A DNA stretch of 64,000 nt from Betaproteobacteria bacterium (GTDB lineage: Bacteria > Pseudomonadota > Gammaproteobacteria > Burkholderiales > Burkholderiaceae_C). Position 1 is the first letter of the stretch, and every line of letters starts with the position of its first letter. This document shows positions 45,022 through 56,392 of this stretch, in pieces. Made by a program: the position numbers and the translations under genes. The stretch is taken from positions 1 to 64,000 of the forward strand of contig RFTU01000003.1 of assembly GCA_009923315.1 (NCBI GenBank), read 5' to 3'. Under the pieces are notes generated by a model, which was not told the DNA's origin, ran no database searches, and was given only the letters and a program-made list of their open reading frames with translations.

Positions 45022-46335
45022 TCAGCGCTTCAGACGCAATTCGGCGGCCTGCGCATGCGCGTGCAAGCCCTCCCCGTAAGCCAATTCTGCCGCTACGCGG
45101 CCGAGACTCTGCGCACCGGCCTCGCTGACCTCGATCAGGCTGCTGCGTTTCTGAAAGTCATACACGCCCAGAGGCGAGGAAAAACGCGCCGTTCCCGAAG
45201 TCGGCAGGACATGATTGGGCCCGGCACAGTAGTCACCCAGGCTTTCACTGGTATACGCGCCCAGGAAGATGGCCCCGGCATGTCGCAGCAGCGGCTCCCA
45301 GCGATGCGGCTCGCGGCTGCTGACCTCCAGGTGCTCGGGGGCGATGCGGTTGCTCATCTGGCAGGCCTCTTCCATCGAACGGGTGTGGATCAGCGCCCCA
45401 CGGCCCTTGAGCGAGGCGCGGATGATGGCCGCGCGTGGCATGCCGTCGATGAGGCGGTCGATCTCACGGTGCACCGCATCGATATAGGCCGCATCGGGGC
45501 ACAGCAGGATGCTTTGCGCCAGTTCGTCGTGTTCGGCCTGACTGAAGAGGTCCATGGCCACCCAGTGGGCCGGGGTGCTGCCATCGGCCAGCACCAGAAT
45601 TTCGCTGGGCCCGGCGATCATGTCGATGCCCACCGTACCGAACACGCGCCGCTTGGCGCTGGCCACATAGGCGTTGCCCGGTCCGGTGATCTTGTCGACC
45701 TTGGGCACCGTGGCCGTGCCGTAGGCCAAGGCAGCCACGGCCTGTGCGCCGCCGATGGTGAAGGCCCGCGTCACGCCCGCCACATGCGCGGCAGCCAGCA
45801 CCAGGGTGTTGCGTTCGCCGCGCGGCGTGGGCACCACCATGATGATCTCGCCCACACCGGCCACATGGGCAGGCACGGCATTCATCAACAGCGACGAAGG
45901 ATAGGCGGCCTTTCCGCCGGGAACATAGATGCCCACGCGGTCCAAGGGTGTGACCTTTTGCCCCAAGAGGGTGCCGTCTTCATCGCGGTACTGCCAGCCC
46001 TGGCCGCTGGCCTGCAGCTGGCGTTCGTGGTAGCGCCGGATGCGGGCCGCAGCGTGCTCAAGGGCATCGCGTTGCGCAGGGGTGATGGCCTCGAAGGCAC
46101 GGGCGAAGTCCTCGGCCCGCAGCTCGAGCTCGGACACGCTGGCGGCATGCAGCGCGTCGAACCGTGCCGTGCAGTCCAAAACCGCTGCATCACCGCGCTG
46201 GCGTACATCGGCCAGGATGCCCGCCACGCGCTGCTCGATCGCATCGTCCTGTTCGTCCGACCAGTGCAGCAACGCTTCGAAGCGGGCTTCGAAGTCGGCG
46301 TCGGTGGTTTGCAGTCGGTGGATGGGCGTGTTCAT
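45022..46335 (-). CDS. hisD: Histidinol dehydrogenase
   Basis: Oxidises histidinol to histidine in two NAD-dependent steps. The 437-residue zinc enzyme has the glycine-rich [16 protein letters not shown], the [16 protein letters not shown] segment, and near the end [12 protein letters not shown] with a conserved His. It starts in an ATGA overlap with hisG. Confidence 0.98.
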   Translation of the reverse strand: MNTPIHRLQTTDADFEARFEALLHWSDEQDDAIEQRVAGILADVRQRGDAAVLDCTARFDALHAASVSELELRAEDFARAFEAITPAQRDALEHAAARIRRYHERQLQASGQGWQYRDEDGTLLGQKVTPLDRVGIYVPGGKAAYPSSLLMNAVPAHVAGVGEIIMVVPTPRGERNTLVLAAAHVAGVTRAFTIGGAQAVAALAYGTATVPKVDKITGPGNAYVASAKRRVFGTVGIDMIAGPSEILVLADGSTPAHWVAMDLFSQAEHDELAQSILLCPDAAYIDAVHREIDRLIDGMPRAAIIRASLKGRGALIHTRSMEEACQMSNRIAPEHLEVSSREPHRWEPLLRHAGAIFLGAYTSESLGDYCAGPNHVLPTSGTARFSSPLGVYDFQKRSSLIEVSEAGAQSLGRVAAELAYGEGLHAHAQAAELRLKR

Positions 46336-46970
46336 GGCGCGATGGCGGATTCGAAAGCCTGGATGAGGGGCCCGATGCGCTCGACCTTGGTCTTGAGTGC
46401 GGTCTGGTTGACCACCAGGCGCGCCGAGATCGGCATGATGGTCTCCACTTCGACCAGGTGATTGGCCTTGAGGGTGCTGCCGGTGGACACCAGGTCCACG
46501 ATGGCATCGGCCAGGCCCGTCAGCGGCGCCAACTCCATCGAGCCGTACAGCTTGATGAGGTCCACGTGCACGCCCTTGTCGGCGAAGTGCTCTCGCGCGA
46601 CCTGCGTGTACTTGGTGGCCACGCGAATGCGGGAACCCTGCTTGACCGCGGCGGCATAGTCGAAATCGTCACGCACCGCCACGCTCAGGCGGCAGCGGGC
46701 GATCTTCAGATCCAGCGGCTGCACCAAGCCGCTGCTGCCATGCTCCAACAACACATCCTTGCCGGCCACTCCCAGATCGGCGCCGCCGTACTGGACGTAG
46801 GTGGGCACATCGGTGGCGCGCACCAGCACCACCCGCACATCGCCTCGGTTGGTGGGCAGGATCAGCTTGCGGGAGGTCTCCGGGTCTTCCTGAACCTCGA
46901 TGCCCGCGGCACGCAACAGCGGAAGGGTTTCCTCGAAGATGCGTCCCTTCGAAAGGGCCATGGTGATCAT
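46332..46970 (-). CDS. hisG: ATP phosphoribosyltransferase, short form
   Basis: Catalyses the first step of histidine synthesis from ATP and PRPP. At 212 residues it is the short HisG form that lacks the C-terminal allosteric domain and works with HisZ, which is not in this window. [20 protein letters not shown] is the family start (key SKGR), and the PRPP loop is [12 protein letters not shown]. It lies 9 bases after murA. Confidence 0.97.
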   Translation of the reverse strand: MITMALSKGRIFEETLPLLRAAGIEVQEDPETSRKLILPTNRGDVRVVLVRATDVPTYVQYGGADLGVAGKDVLLEHGSSGLVQPLDLKIARCRLSVAVRDDFDYAAAVKQGSRIRVATKYTQVAREHFADKGVHVDLIKLYGSMELAPLTGLADAIVDLVSTGSTLKANHLVEVETIMPISARLVVNQTALKTKVERIGPLIQAFESAIAP

Positions 46971-46979
46971 GATCGGTCC

Positions 46980-48260
<1,281 letters not shown>

Positions 48261-48263
48261 GGA

Positions 48264-48509
48264 TCAGCCCTGCGCCTGCCACTCGGCCGGCGTGAGCGTC
48301 TTCATCGACAGGGCATGGATCTGCTCGCGCATGCGATCACCCAGCGCGGCATAAACCCGCTGATGGCGCGCCACCCGGGAGCGGCCTTCAAACTCCATCG
48401 AAACGATGGTCGCAAAGAAATGACGGCCGTCGCCTTCGACTTCCAAATGCTCGCAGGAAAGGCCGTGCGCGATGTAGCTGCGCACCTCTTGGGGCGTGGG
48501 ATCTGACAT
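48264..48509 (-). CDS. ibaG: BolA-family protein, IbaG-like
   Basis: The 81-residue protein has the BolA fold pattern: YIAHGLSCEHLEVEGDGRHFFATIVS (key HLEV-x-GDGRHF) and RVARHQRVYAALGDRM, ending in the conserved HALSMKTLTP. Position before murA marks it as IbaG (YrbA), a partner of monothiol glutaredoxins in iron-sulfur handling and acid stress. The ATG at MSDPTP is preferred over an ATG 9 bases upstream. Confidence 0.94.
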   Translation of the reverse strand: MSDPTPQEVRSYIAHGLSCEHLEVEGDGRHFFATIVSMEFEGRSRVARHQRVYAALGDRMREQIHALSMKTLTPAEWQAQG

Positions 48510-48556
48510 CGTTCCCATTGTATCGACCGGGGGTTAACCCGGTGCCGCACCCCGCG

Positions 48557-49330
48557 CTAAGCCCGGATCTTGTAGCCGCGCGCCAACAGGCGCAGCGCCA
48601 ACGCCGCCACCATCGCGAAGGCGGTCCCCACGACCGCCAGGCTGAACCACGGCGACACATCAGACTGCCCGAAGAAGCCGCGGCGAAAGCCATCGATCAT
48701 GTAGAAAAAGGGATTGAAGTGGCTGACCTGTTGCCAGAAAGTCGGCAGCGAATGGATGGAATAGAACACGCCGGCCAGAAACGTCATCGGCATGATGATG
48801 AAGTTTTGAAAGGCGGCCATCTGATCGAACTTTTCAGCCCACAGTCCCGCGATCAGGCCCATCGACCCCAAGAGACCCGAGCCCAAGACGGCGAAGGTGA
48901 TGATCCACCATGGTTCGACGAAGGACAGGGGCACAAAGGCTGCCGTCACGACGAACACCCCCAACCCCACCGCCAGACCGCGAACCATGGATGCCCCCAC
49001 ATAGGCCGCAAACCAAGCCCAATGCGACAAGGGGGTGACCAGCAGGAACACCAAGTTGCCGGTGACCTTGCTCTGGATCAGCGAGCTGCTGGTATTGGCA
49101 AAGCTGTTCTGCAGCACGCTCATCATCACCAGCCCCGGCAACAGGAAACCCGTGTAACCCACGTTGTCGTACACCTGCACATGGTCTTCGAGCACATGGC
49201 CGAAGATCAGCAGGTACAGCAGGGCCGTGAGCACCGGCGCGCCGATCGTCTGAAAGCTCACCTTCCAGAAACGCAGCACTTCCTTGCGGAACAGGGTGCC
49301 GGCGCCTTCGAGCGAAAAACCTGGGCTCAT
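48557..49330 (-). CDS. ABC-2 type transporter permease
   Basis: The 257-residue protein has about six transmembrane helices and the ABC-2 C-terminal pattern NFIIMPMTFLAGVFYSIHSLP and FNPFFYMIDGFRRGFFG (key PMTFLSG-like and YMIDGFR), as in E. coli YadH. It overlaps the ATPase gene by an ATGA. It is the membrane half of an exporter of unknown substrate that lies beside bolA-murA in this order. Confidence 0.93.
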   Translation of the reverse strand: MSPGFSLEGAGTLFRKEVLRFWKVSFQTIGAPVLTALLYLLIFGHVLEDHVQVYDNVGYTGFLLPGLVMMSVLQNSFANTSSSLIQSKVTGNLVFLLVTPLSHWAWFAAYVGASMVRGLAVGLGVFVVTAAFVPLSFVEPWWIITFAVLGSGLLGSMGLIAGLWAEKFDQMAAFQNFIIMPMTFLAGVFYSIHSLPTFWQQVSHFNPFFYMIDGFRRGFFGQSDVSPWFSLAVVGTAFAMVAALALRLLARGYKIRA

Positions 49331-50301
49331 GCGTGTACCCCACTGTTCGCGGCGGGACTTGCCGATGCGGGCAAGCCGTTGCCGTCCACCTCAGCATGCG
49401 CGGGGTTTTGCATGATCTCCAGAAACACATCCTCGAGATCGGCTCGACCGATCTCGAGGTCTTCCACCCGCACACCTGCCTCGCGCAGGCGCTTGAGCAA
49501 GCCTTCCACCTCCTCGGCGTGGCGCGCCTGCAGTTGCACGCTGCGCCCGGTGACGCGGGCCTGCGCGGCCACATCGGCCGGCAAGGCCTGATCGGTCTTG
49601 AAGCGCAGCATGGTGCTGGCCGTGCCGGCCAGAAGATTGTCCGTGCGGTCCAGGGCGACGATACGGCCCCTCTTGAGCATGGCGATGCGGCTGCACAGGG
49701 CTTCGGCTTCCTCCAGGTAGTGCGTGGTCAGCAGCACCGTGTGGCCTTCCTTGTTCAGGCGCGAGACGAAGTGCCACAGCGTCTGGCGCAGTTCCACATC
49801 CACGCCCGCCGTGGGTTCGTCCAACACGATCACCGGCGGGCGATGCACCAGGGCTTGGGCCACCAGCACGCGGCGCTTCATGCCGCCGGAGAGTTGCCGC
49901 ATGTTCGCCCGCGCCTTGTCGGCCAGGCCTAAACCTGCCAACAACTCATCGATCCAGGCACCGTTGTTCCGGACCCCGAAGTAGCCGCTTTGGATGACCA
50001 GCGTTTCGCGTACGCTGAAGAAGGGGTCGAAGACGAGCTCCTGCGGCACGATACCCAGCGCCTTGCGGGCGCTGGCGTAGTCGGTCACCACATCGTGACC
50101 CATCACGCTGACGCGGCCCGCGCTGGCGCGGGCCAGCCCGGCCAGCACGCTGATCAGCGTGGTCTTGCCCGCGCCGTTGGGGCCCAGCAGGCCAAAGAAC
50201 TCGCCCGGCTCGATCTGGAAGGACACGCCATCCAAAGCCTTGAGCGAGCCGCGGGCGCCGGTGTAGATTTTCTCGACGCGATCGAAGATGACGGCAGTCA
50301 T
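49327..50301 (-). CDS. ABC transporter ATP-binding protein, YadG-like
   Basis: The 324-residue protein has Walker A LLGPNGAGKTTLISVLAG, Q-loop GIVPQELVFD, signature LSGGMKRRVLVAQAL, Walker B VIVLDEPTAGVD and H-loop TTHYLEEAE. The C-terminal 80 residues after the ATPase core are typical of ABC-2 exporters. Paired with the next gene as permease. In related genomes this pair follows mlaB directly; here about 9.5 kb intervene. Confidence 0.95.
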   Translation of the reverse strand: MTAVIFDRVEKIYTGARGSLKALDGVSFQIEPGEFFGLLGPNGAGKTTLISVLAGLARASAGRVSVMGHDVVTDYASARKALGIVPQELVFDPFFSVRETLVIQSGYFGVRNNGAWIDELLAGLGLADKARANMRQLSGGMKRRVLVAQALVHRPPVIVLDEPTAGVDVELRQTLWHFVSRLNKEGHTVLLTTHYLEEAEALCSRIAMLKRGRIVALDRTDNLLAGTASTMLRFKTDQALPADVAAQARVTGRSVQLQARHAEEVEGLLKRLREAGVRVEDLEIGRADLEDVFLEIMQNPAHAEVDGNGLPASASPAANSGVHA

Positions 50302-50310
50302 GGTCGCATT

Positions 50311-51408
50311 CTAGGGAGACCTGCCCAGGTCGATCAGCGCTTGCCGGCGTGCGGCAGGCTCTGCTGCAGACAAGGCCTTGACGGCCGCATGAAATCGCGC
50401 GAAGTCACGCCCCTGGCGCTCGAACAGCGTCCTGAACGCGGGCACCCAGTCCTCGTAACTGCTCTGCAGCGCCAGCGAGGCGTTGTTGAGGTCTTCCACC
50501 CACGCATCGAAGCGGCGTTCGCCATCCCAGCGCTGATCGCGCCACTGCTCGTACCGCTGCTTGAACTGCTGGCGAAGGCTGCGCTTGCGTTCGCGCCGCG
50601 CCTCATCACCCATGGGACTACCGTACAGCGCCGCCAGCTCGGCCTTGTGGGCCCGCAGCAGGGCCTGGAACTCGCGGCGTTGCGCCTGAACCCGCCGCCA
50701 GGCGCTCCAATGGCTGGGGTCCACCGCCTGAGAAGACGGGTGCGCAGCCCAATGCTCCAGCCCCAGTTGCTCCACGGCCGTCGCATAGGATTCGCTGAAG
50801 GCCATGTCGCCGGCCGCATAGGCCACCTGATGGGCCAGTTCATGAAACATCAAGCGCGCCAGCTCGATGGGTGATCCGCGCGCGAAGGTGTTGAGAAGCG
50901 GATCGCCGCCCAGCCAGTTCGTCCACCCCAGGGTCGAGTAGGCCGTGACACCGTAGACCTGCACCTCCCAGCCCTGCTCCCTCAGGGCCTGCCCTTCCTG
51001 ACGGGCACGCTCTTCCACGAAGTGGCCGCGGTAACCGACACACCCGGCCACTGGATAGCACCAGGTCTTGAGTTCGAGCGACCACTCGGGGGCCGCCACC
51101 ACATTCCACAACACGGCAGATCGACCCAGGTCGGCATAGCGGCGGTAGCTGGCGTTGTCCGGCAGGGCCAGTTCGCGGCTGGCAAAGCTTCGCACGGCCT
51201 GGGCCAGCCGCAGGCGCTCGCGCAGCGGCTCGGGAGTGGCCGGGTCGGCCAGCCAATCCTCAATGGGGCGCGAGGCCTGCATCACGCCCAGATGCCCGAT
51301 CGCCGCGCGTGCCCAGTGCAAGGGGTCGGCCGCGCACGGCGCCAGCAGGGCCATCGCAAGCAAGCCTGCTGCGGCGCGCCTCAAAGCCCGCCCCCCGTGA
51401 GCCAGCAA
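50311..51408 (-). CDS. Predicted zinc aminopeptidase (COG4324 type)
   Basis: The 365-residue protein has an N-terminal hydrophobic segment (RRAAAGLLAMALLAPCAA), probably a signal peptide or lipoprotein signal with Cys at about residue 25 (LAPC). The zinc site is MFHELAHQVAYAAGD with a downstream Glu in FSESYATAVEQLG (HExxH plus E). GCVGYRGHF and GWTNWLGGDPLLN are family patterns. Peptidase activity is inferred. It lies 9 bases downstream-side of the ABC ATPase gene and 21 from the molybdo-enzyme gene on the same strand. Confidence 0.85.
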   Translation of the reverse strand: MLAHGGRALRRAAAGLLAMALLAPCAADPLHWARAAIGHLGVMQASRPIEDWLADPATPEPLRERLRLAQAVRSFASRELALPDNASYRRYADLGRSAVLWNVVAAPEWSLELKTWCYPVAGCVGYRGHFVEERARQEGQALREQGWEVQVYGVTAYSTLGWTNWLGGDPLLNTFARGSPIELARLMFHELAHQVAYAAGDMAFSESYATAVEQLGLEHWAAHPSSQAVDPSHWSAWRRVQAQRREFQALLRAHKAELAALYGSPMGDEARRERKRSLRQQFKQRYEQWRDQRWDGERRFDAWVEDLNNASLALQSSYEDWVPAFRTLFERQGRDFARFHAAVKALSAAEPAARRQALIDLGRSP

Positions 51409-51429
51409 CCTTCGCAGCCGGGCGCTGTG

Positions 51430-53460
51430 TCAGTCGGCCGCGTCCAGCGCATCACCAGGCCCGACCTCCACCAGGCAGTCGTAGAAGGTCGGAGCCCGAC
51501 CCAGATCCGTCAAGCGCTGGTGGGTCACTTCGTTGACGTTCGTGCCCCGCAGCCCCAACTTGCGCCACCAAATGCCCAGGCCGTTCACCACGCCCGGCCG
51601 GGCCCGCGTGCTCACCCGAAGGCGGCAGTGGTATCGCCCACGGTCATTGAACACGCACACCGTCTGACCGTCGAGCAAGCTGCGGGCCGCGGCATCATCT
51701 GGGTGCATCTCCACCAACGGCTCGCCTTCGATGTCACGAAGACTGCGCACATTCACGAAGGTCGAGTTCAGGAAGTTGCGCGCAGGTGGCGAAATCATCG
51801 CCAGCGGGTAGCGTTGCGCCAGTTCCGGCGTGGACGCAGCGCTTTCATGGTTGGGGATGTAATCGGGCACGCCCCATTCGGCACTGGCCACGCGTGCGCG
51901 CCCGCTGGGCGTGGGGAATCCGCCCTGCGCAAAGGGCGCGTCGGCTACCTCAAGCGCTTGCCATCCCTGCTGACGCAAGGCCGCGAAGTCGATGCCCCTG
52001 ACCGCACCGCGTGCCAGCGTTTCATCATCATCTTGGAAGCAAGGGTCGTCAAAACCCATGCGTTGCGCCAAGTCCCGAAAGATCTGGGCGTTGCTGCGGG
52101 CCTGACCGCGTGGGCGCAGCGCCGGCTCGTTGATCACCACATCGGTGTGCCCATAGCTGGTGTGCACATCCCAGTGCTCCAATTGTGTCGTGGCGGGCAG
52201 CACGTAGTCGGCCTGGTCGGCGGTGTCGGTCAGGAAGTGCTCAAGCACCACGGTGAACAGGTCCTCGCGCTGGAACCCACGCACCACTTTCGACGACTCC
52301 GGCGCCACCGCCACGGGGTTGCTGTTGTAGACCACGATCGCCTCAATCCGGGGGCCGAATTCGGGATCGGCCGGGCGCAGCAGGTCGTCCCCGATGGTGC
52401 TCATGTTGATGGTGCGCGTGCGGCGACCTGCCAGCAGGTCGGGCCGCTGCAGCCACTGGTCGCGGCGCACCGGTGCGAACCATCCGCTGCTGGACAGCAG
52501 CATCCCGCCACCGGCATGGCGCCAAGCGCCGATCAGGCACGGCAACAGTGCGACCAGGCGCACGGCGTTGCCGCCACCGTGGACCCGCTGCATGCCGTAG
52601 TTCAAGCGGATGGCCGCTGGGGCCGCACCCGTGCCGTGACGGGCCGCGCCGTAGTCGCGTGCCAACTCCCGCAGGTCCTCCAACGCCACACCACATTCCG
52701 CAGCTGCACGCTCCAGTGTCCAGGGCATGGCCCGGTCGCGCAGCACCTCGAAGCCCTCCAGGTGCTCACGGATGTAGGCATGGTCCAGCTCATCGCGCAC
52801 GATCAACTCGCGCGCCAAGGCCAGGGCCAGCGCGCCGTCCGTACCGGGCCGTATCGCCAGATGCCGATGGCACTTGTCGGCCGTCTCGGTACGGAGGATC
52901 AGCTTGCTTTGCGCGAAGTGCTCGGTGTGCATACCCACCTTGCCGCCGTAAGTGGCCGTCAGCCCGGCCGCTCCGGCGCTGGCGCAGATCGTGCGGTCCA
53001 GGAGGGACGCGCCCAAGCGGTGAAAGAAGCGCGCGGCCATGCTCTCGCCCTGAACCAGACCCATGGTGCCTGCATAGCTGTAGGGCAGTATGGCCTGCGG
53101 GTCTCGTGCAGCAATCGCCTTGAGCCGCGTGGCGATCTCATCCAAGGCCTCGTCCCAGGACACCGCCACAAACTGACCCGATCCCTTGGGCCCGACGCGA
53201 CGCAGGGGGCCCAGCACACGGTCCGCATGTTCAACCCGCTCCACGTACCGGGACACCTTCGTGCACAAGGCCCCATGCGTCATGGGGTGGTTGGGGTCAC
53301 CCTGCAACTTCAGGACCCGGTCGTCCTGCACCGTGACCCGGATGGCGCAGGTGTCGGGGCAGTCGTGGGGACAGGCGGCGCGCACCTCGCGCAGGGGTTT
53401 CAGGGCCGATGGCCCGTCAGCGGTGGAGGGGGCGTCAACCCTTGCAGCAGAGCTTGTCAT
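51430..53460 (-). CDS. Molybdopterin-dependent oxidoreductase with apparent internal deletion
   Basis: A member of the DMSO reductase family of bis-MGD enzymes, 676 residues from the ATG at MTSSAARVD (a GTG 42 bases upstream is also in frame). The [4Fe-4S] site is CPHDCPDTC plus LCTK, and the C-terminal MopB domain is present (ISPPARNFLNSTFVN, GLGIWWRK). Between AQSKLIL and RTETADKC the stretch that normally carries an IWGSN-type loop and CIDPR, about 34 residues of the cofactor-binding Rossmann region, is absent while the frame is kept. There is no Tat signal. Activity is doubtful. Its substrate and partners are unknown. Confidence 0.85.
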   Translation of the reverse strand: MTSSAARVDAPSTADGPSALKPLREVRAACPHDCPDTCAIRVTVQDDRVLKLQGDPNHPMTHGALCTKVSRYVERVEHADRVLGPLRRVGPKGSGQFVAVSWDEALDEIATRLKAIAARDPQAILPYSYAGTMGLVQGESMAARFFHRLGASLLDRTICASAGAAGLTATYGGKVGMHTEHFAQSKLILRTETADKCHRHLAIRPGTDGALALALARELIVRDELDHAYIREHLEGFEVLRDRAMPWTLERAAAECGVALEDLRELARDYGAARHGTGAAPAAIRLNYGMQRVHGGGNAVRLVALLPCLIGAWRHAGGGMLLSSSGWFAPVRRDQWLQRPDLLAGRRTRTINMSTIGDDLLRPADPEFGPRIEAIVVYNSNPVAVAPESSKVVRGFQREDLFTVVLEHFLTDTADQADYVLPATTQLEHWDVHTSYGHTDVVINEPALRPRGQARSNAQIFRDLAQRMGFDDPCFQDDDETLARGAVRGIDFAALRQQGWQALEVADAPFAQGGFPTPSGRARVASAEWGVPDYIPNHESAASTPELAQRYPLAMISPPARNFLNSTFVNVRSLRDIEGEPLVEMHPDDAAARSLLDGQTVCVFNDRGRYHCRLRVSTRARPGVVNGLGIWWRKLGLRGTNVNEVTHQRLTDLGRAPTFYDCLVEVGPGDALDAAD

Positions 53461-53539
53461 GTCGGTTTCGAGCGCGGGATGGGCCAAAGCGCCTATTGTC
53501 ACAGCAGGCCGCGACGCTCCGGCTTACACTCCAAACACC

Positions 53540-54730
53540 ATGAAGCTCATCGAATCCATCCTGGCCGATGTGCCGGCCATCACCGCCATCCGACGCGACC
53601 TCCACGCCCATCCGGAGTTGTGCTTCCACGAAGTGCGAACGTCCGATGTGGTGGCCAAGGCCCTGCAATCCTGGGGCATCGAGGTTCACAGGGGCCTGGG
53701 TACCACCGGCGTCGTGGGCACCATCCGACACGGCAACAGCACCCGCGCCATTGGGCTGCGAGCCGATATGGACGCCTTGCCCATGACCGAACACAACCGC
53801 TTTCCACATGCGAGCGTGCACCCCGGAAAGATGCACGCCTGTGGGCACGATGGCCACACGGCCATGCTGCTGGCCGCGGCCAAGCACCTGGCTCAGCACC
53901 GCCACTTCGATGGCACCGTTCATTTCGTGTTTCAACCTGCTGAAGAAGGCGGTGGCGGTGCACGCGAAATGATCAAGGACGGCCTCTTCGAGAAGTTCCC
54001 CATGGAGGCGATCTTCGGAATGCACAACTGGCCGGGCATGAAAGCCGGGCAGTTCGCGGTGTGCGACGGGCCGATGATGGCCTCGAGCAATGAGTTCCAC
54101 ATCAAGATCATCGGCAAGGGCTCGCACGCGGCACTGCCGCACAACGGCATCGACCCGGTGCCGGTGGCCTGCCAGATGGTGCAGGCCTTTCAGACCATCA
54201 TCACCCGCAACAAGCGCCCGATCGATGCGGCCGTGATCTCCGTGACGATGATCCACGCCGGCGAGGCCACCAATGTGGTCCCGGACCACTGCGTGGTGCA
54301 GGGTACGGTACGCACGTTCACCATCGAGATGCTCGACATGATCGAGCGGCGCATGAACGAGATCGCGCAGCACACGGCTGCGGCCTTTGGCGCCACGGTG
54401 GAGTTCGGGTTCAAGCGCAATTACCCGCCCACCATCAACCACAAGGCCGAAGTCGCGTTCCTGCGCGAGGTGATGAAGGACGTGGTCGGAGAGGAAAACA
54501 CCTTCGTCTTCGAGCCCACCATGGGCGCCGAGGATTTCAGCTACTTCCTGCAGAAGGTGCCGGGGTCGTACTTTGTGATCGGCAATGGCGACGGTGACCA
54601 CCGCACCCCAGGCCATGGCATGGGACCGTGCACCCTGCACAACCCCAACTACGACTTCAACGATGAGCTGATCGGCCCTGGCGGCAGCCTTTGGGTGCGC
54701 CTGGTGGAGCGCTGGCTGGCTCCTCGCTGA
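53540..54730 (+). CDS. M20-family amidohydrolase (hippurate hydrolase-like)
   Basis: The 396-residue cytoplasmic metal hydrolase starts MKLIESILADVPAITAIRRD. Key motifs are LRADMDALPM, HACGHDGHTAMLL (metal His and Asp), QPAEEGGGGA (catalytic Glu pair) and FSYFLQKVPG near the end. The family cleaves N-acyl amino acids such as hippurate or N-acetyl-diaminopimelate. It is divergent from the molybdo-enzyme gene and converges on pgi, sharing a terminator hairpin with it. Substrate unknown. Confidence 0.93.
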   Translation: MKLIESILADVPAITAIRRDLHAHPELCFHEVRTSDVVAKALQSWGIEVHRGLGTTGVVGTIRHGNSTRAIGLRADMDALPMTEHNRFPHASVHPGKMHACGHDGHTAMLLAAAKHLAQHRHFDGTVHFVFQPAEEGGGGAREMIKDGLFEKFPMEAIFGMHNWPGMKAGQFAVCDGPMMASSNEFHIKIIGKGSHAALPHNGIDPVPVACQMVQAFQTIITRNKRPIDAAVISVTMIHAGEATNVVPDHCVVQGTVRTFTIEMLDMIERRMNEIAQHTAAAFGATVEFGFKRNYPPTINHKAEVAFLREVMKDVVGEENTFVFEPTMGAEDFSYFLQKVPGSYFVIGNGDGDHRTPGHGMGPCTLHNPNYDFNDELIGPGGSLWVRLVERWLAPR

Positions 54731-54751
54731 GGCTCATCTGCCGCCTCAGCG
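54725..54751. terminator. Hairpin shared by the stop codons of two convergent genes
   Basis: CGCTGAGGC and GCCTCAGCG are perfect 9-base inverted repeats around a 9-base loop. The left arm contains the TGA stop of the amidohydrolase gene and the right arm the complement of the pgi stop, so both genes end inside one symmetrical hairpin. It can serve both directions, though no T-tract follows. Confidence 0.55.
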
Positions 54752-56392
54752 CAGGCGGTTCAGCAGACCGGCGGTGGAACCATCGAGGCCTGCGGTATCT
54801 CCGCTTTGCAGCCGTGGCAACAACTGGTTGCACAAGGCCTTGCCCAATTCCACCCCCCACTGGTCATAGGCATTGATGCCCCACACGGCAGCGCTGGTGA
54901 ACACGCGATGCTCGTACATCGCGATCAGCGCGCCCAGTGTGAGGGGGTCCAGGCGCTCCAACACGAAGGTGGTGCTGGGGCGGTTGCCGGCGAAGGTGCG
55001 ATGGCGCGCGATGACCCCGGGCGCCATGTCGGGCGATGCGGTGGGGGGATGCTCCCGGGCCGCGGCCTCGGCTGTCTTGCCCAGCATCAGGGCCTGGCTT
55101 TGGGCCAGGCAGTTGGCCAAGAGCTTGTGGTGCAGACCCGCCAGGCCATGCGTGGGCTCCTTGACCGCGATGAACTCCACCGGGATCACATCAGACCCTT
55201 GATGCAGCATTTGGAAGTACGCGTGCTGTCCGTTCGTGCCGGGTTCACCCCACACCACCGGACTGGTGGCAAAAGGCAAGGGCTGCCCGTCCGTATCGAC
55301 CGACTTGCCGTTGGACTCCATTTCCAACTGCTGCAGATAAGCCGGCAGGCGGCGCAGGCCCTGGTGATAGGGCGCCACACTGCGGCTGGTGCAGCCCAAG
55401 AAGTTTCGATACCACACGTCCAGCAGGCCCAGCTGAACCGGCAAGTTGACTTCCGGGGCGGCGTGCAGGAAATGCTGGTCCATCTCGTAGGCGCCGCGCA
55501 GGAATGCGTTGAAGCCCTCGGCGCCCAAGGCAATGGCAATGGGTAAGCCGATGGCTCCCCACATCGAATAGCGCCCGCCCACCCAGTCCCAAAAACCGAA
55601 GGTGGTGCGGATGCCGAAGGCCTCTGCGGCCGCGACGTTCGTCGTCACACCCACGAAATGCCGCGCCACATCGGTTCGACCTTGTGCCAGAAACCAAGCC
55701 TTGGCCGCCTCGGCGTTAGCCAAGGTCTCCTGCGTGGTGAAGGTCTTGGAGGCCACGATGAAGAGCGTGGTGGCCGCATCCAGGTGCCGCAGGACCGGCG
55801 CCAGGTCGTGGCCGTCCACATTGCTGACGAAATGAAACCTCAGCTGCGGATGCGCGTGGGCATCCAATGCCGCCACCGCCATCTGAGGACCCAGATCGCT
55901 GCCACCGATGCCGATGTTCACCACGTCGCGGATGCCGCTGCGCTCCACATCCCGGACCTGTTCGGCATAGGCCAACACACGATCCAGTACCGCGTGCACC
56001 TCATCGGAGTAGGGGCCCTGGCCGCGCGGGGCCCGCAGCGCGGTGTGCAGCACGCTGCGACCCTCGGTGACATTGACGGCCGCCCCAGCGAACATCGCAT
56101 CCCGTCGCTTGAACACGCCGCATTCGGCCGCCAGGCACAACAGTTGCGAACGCACGAACCCGTCCCACAGGTTCTTGCTCAGGTCGGCGAAAACCGCCGG
56201 TGCCTGCACAGCCATGCGATCGAAGCGGTCAGGATCCGCGGCAAACGACTGACGCAGGTCCAGCCGGCGACCGTCGCCTTCAGCGTAGGCGCGCAGAGCG
56301 GCCCAGGCCTCGGTGCGGTCACCGCGAACGGTGTCAGGGATCACACTCAAGATCATCTCCTGCGCATCGTCTTGGCCGCCACCGGCGCTCAA
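54746..56392 (-). CDS. pgi: Glucose-6-phosphate isomerase
   Basis: Interconverts glucose-6-phosphate and fructose-6-phosphate. The 548-residue protein has [29 protein letters not shown] (phosphate site), [13 protein letters not shown] and the C-terminal [13 protein letters not shown] (key QWGVELGK with catalytic Lys). It starts in an ATGA overlap with tal, so tal and pgi are one operon. Confidence 0.98.
   Translation of the reverse strand: MSAGGGQDDAQEMILSVIPDTVRGDRTEAWAALRAYAEGDGRRLDLRQSFAADPDRFDRMAVQAPAVFADLSKNLWDGFVRSQLLCLAAECGVFKRRDAMFAGAAVNVTEGRSVLHTALRAPRGQGPYSDEVHAVLDRVLAYAEQVRDVERSGIRDVVNIGIGGSDLGPQMAVAALDAHAHPQLRFHFVSNVDGHDLAPVLRHLDAATTLFIVASKTFTTQETLANAEAAKAWFLAQGRTDVARHFVGVTTNVAAAEAFGIRTTFGFWDWVGGRYSMWGAIGLPIAIALGAEGFNAFLRGAYEMDQHFLHAAPEVNLPVQLGLLDVWYRNFLGCTSRSVAPYHQGLRRLPAYLQQLEMESNGKSVDTDGQPLPFATSPVVWGEPGTNGQHAYFQMLHQGSDVIPVEFIAVKEPTHGLAGLHHKLLANCLAQSQALMLGKTAEAAAREHPPTASPDMAPGVIARHRTFAGNRPSTTFVLERLDPLTLGALIAMYEHRVFTSAAVWGINAYDQWGVELGKALCNQLLPRLQSGDTAGLDGSTAGLLNRLR

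Noticed and set aside
51022-53943. Open frame of over 900 codons on the plus strand opposite the aminopeptidase and molybdo-enzyme genes
   Set aside because: No recognisable domain; composition is that of a shadow frame of GC-rich genes, while the minus-strand proteins have clear motifs.
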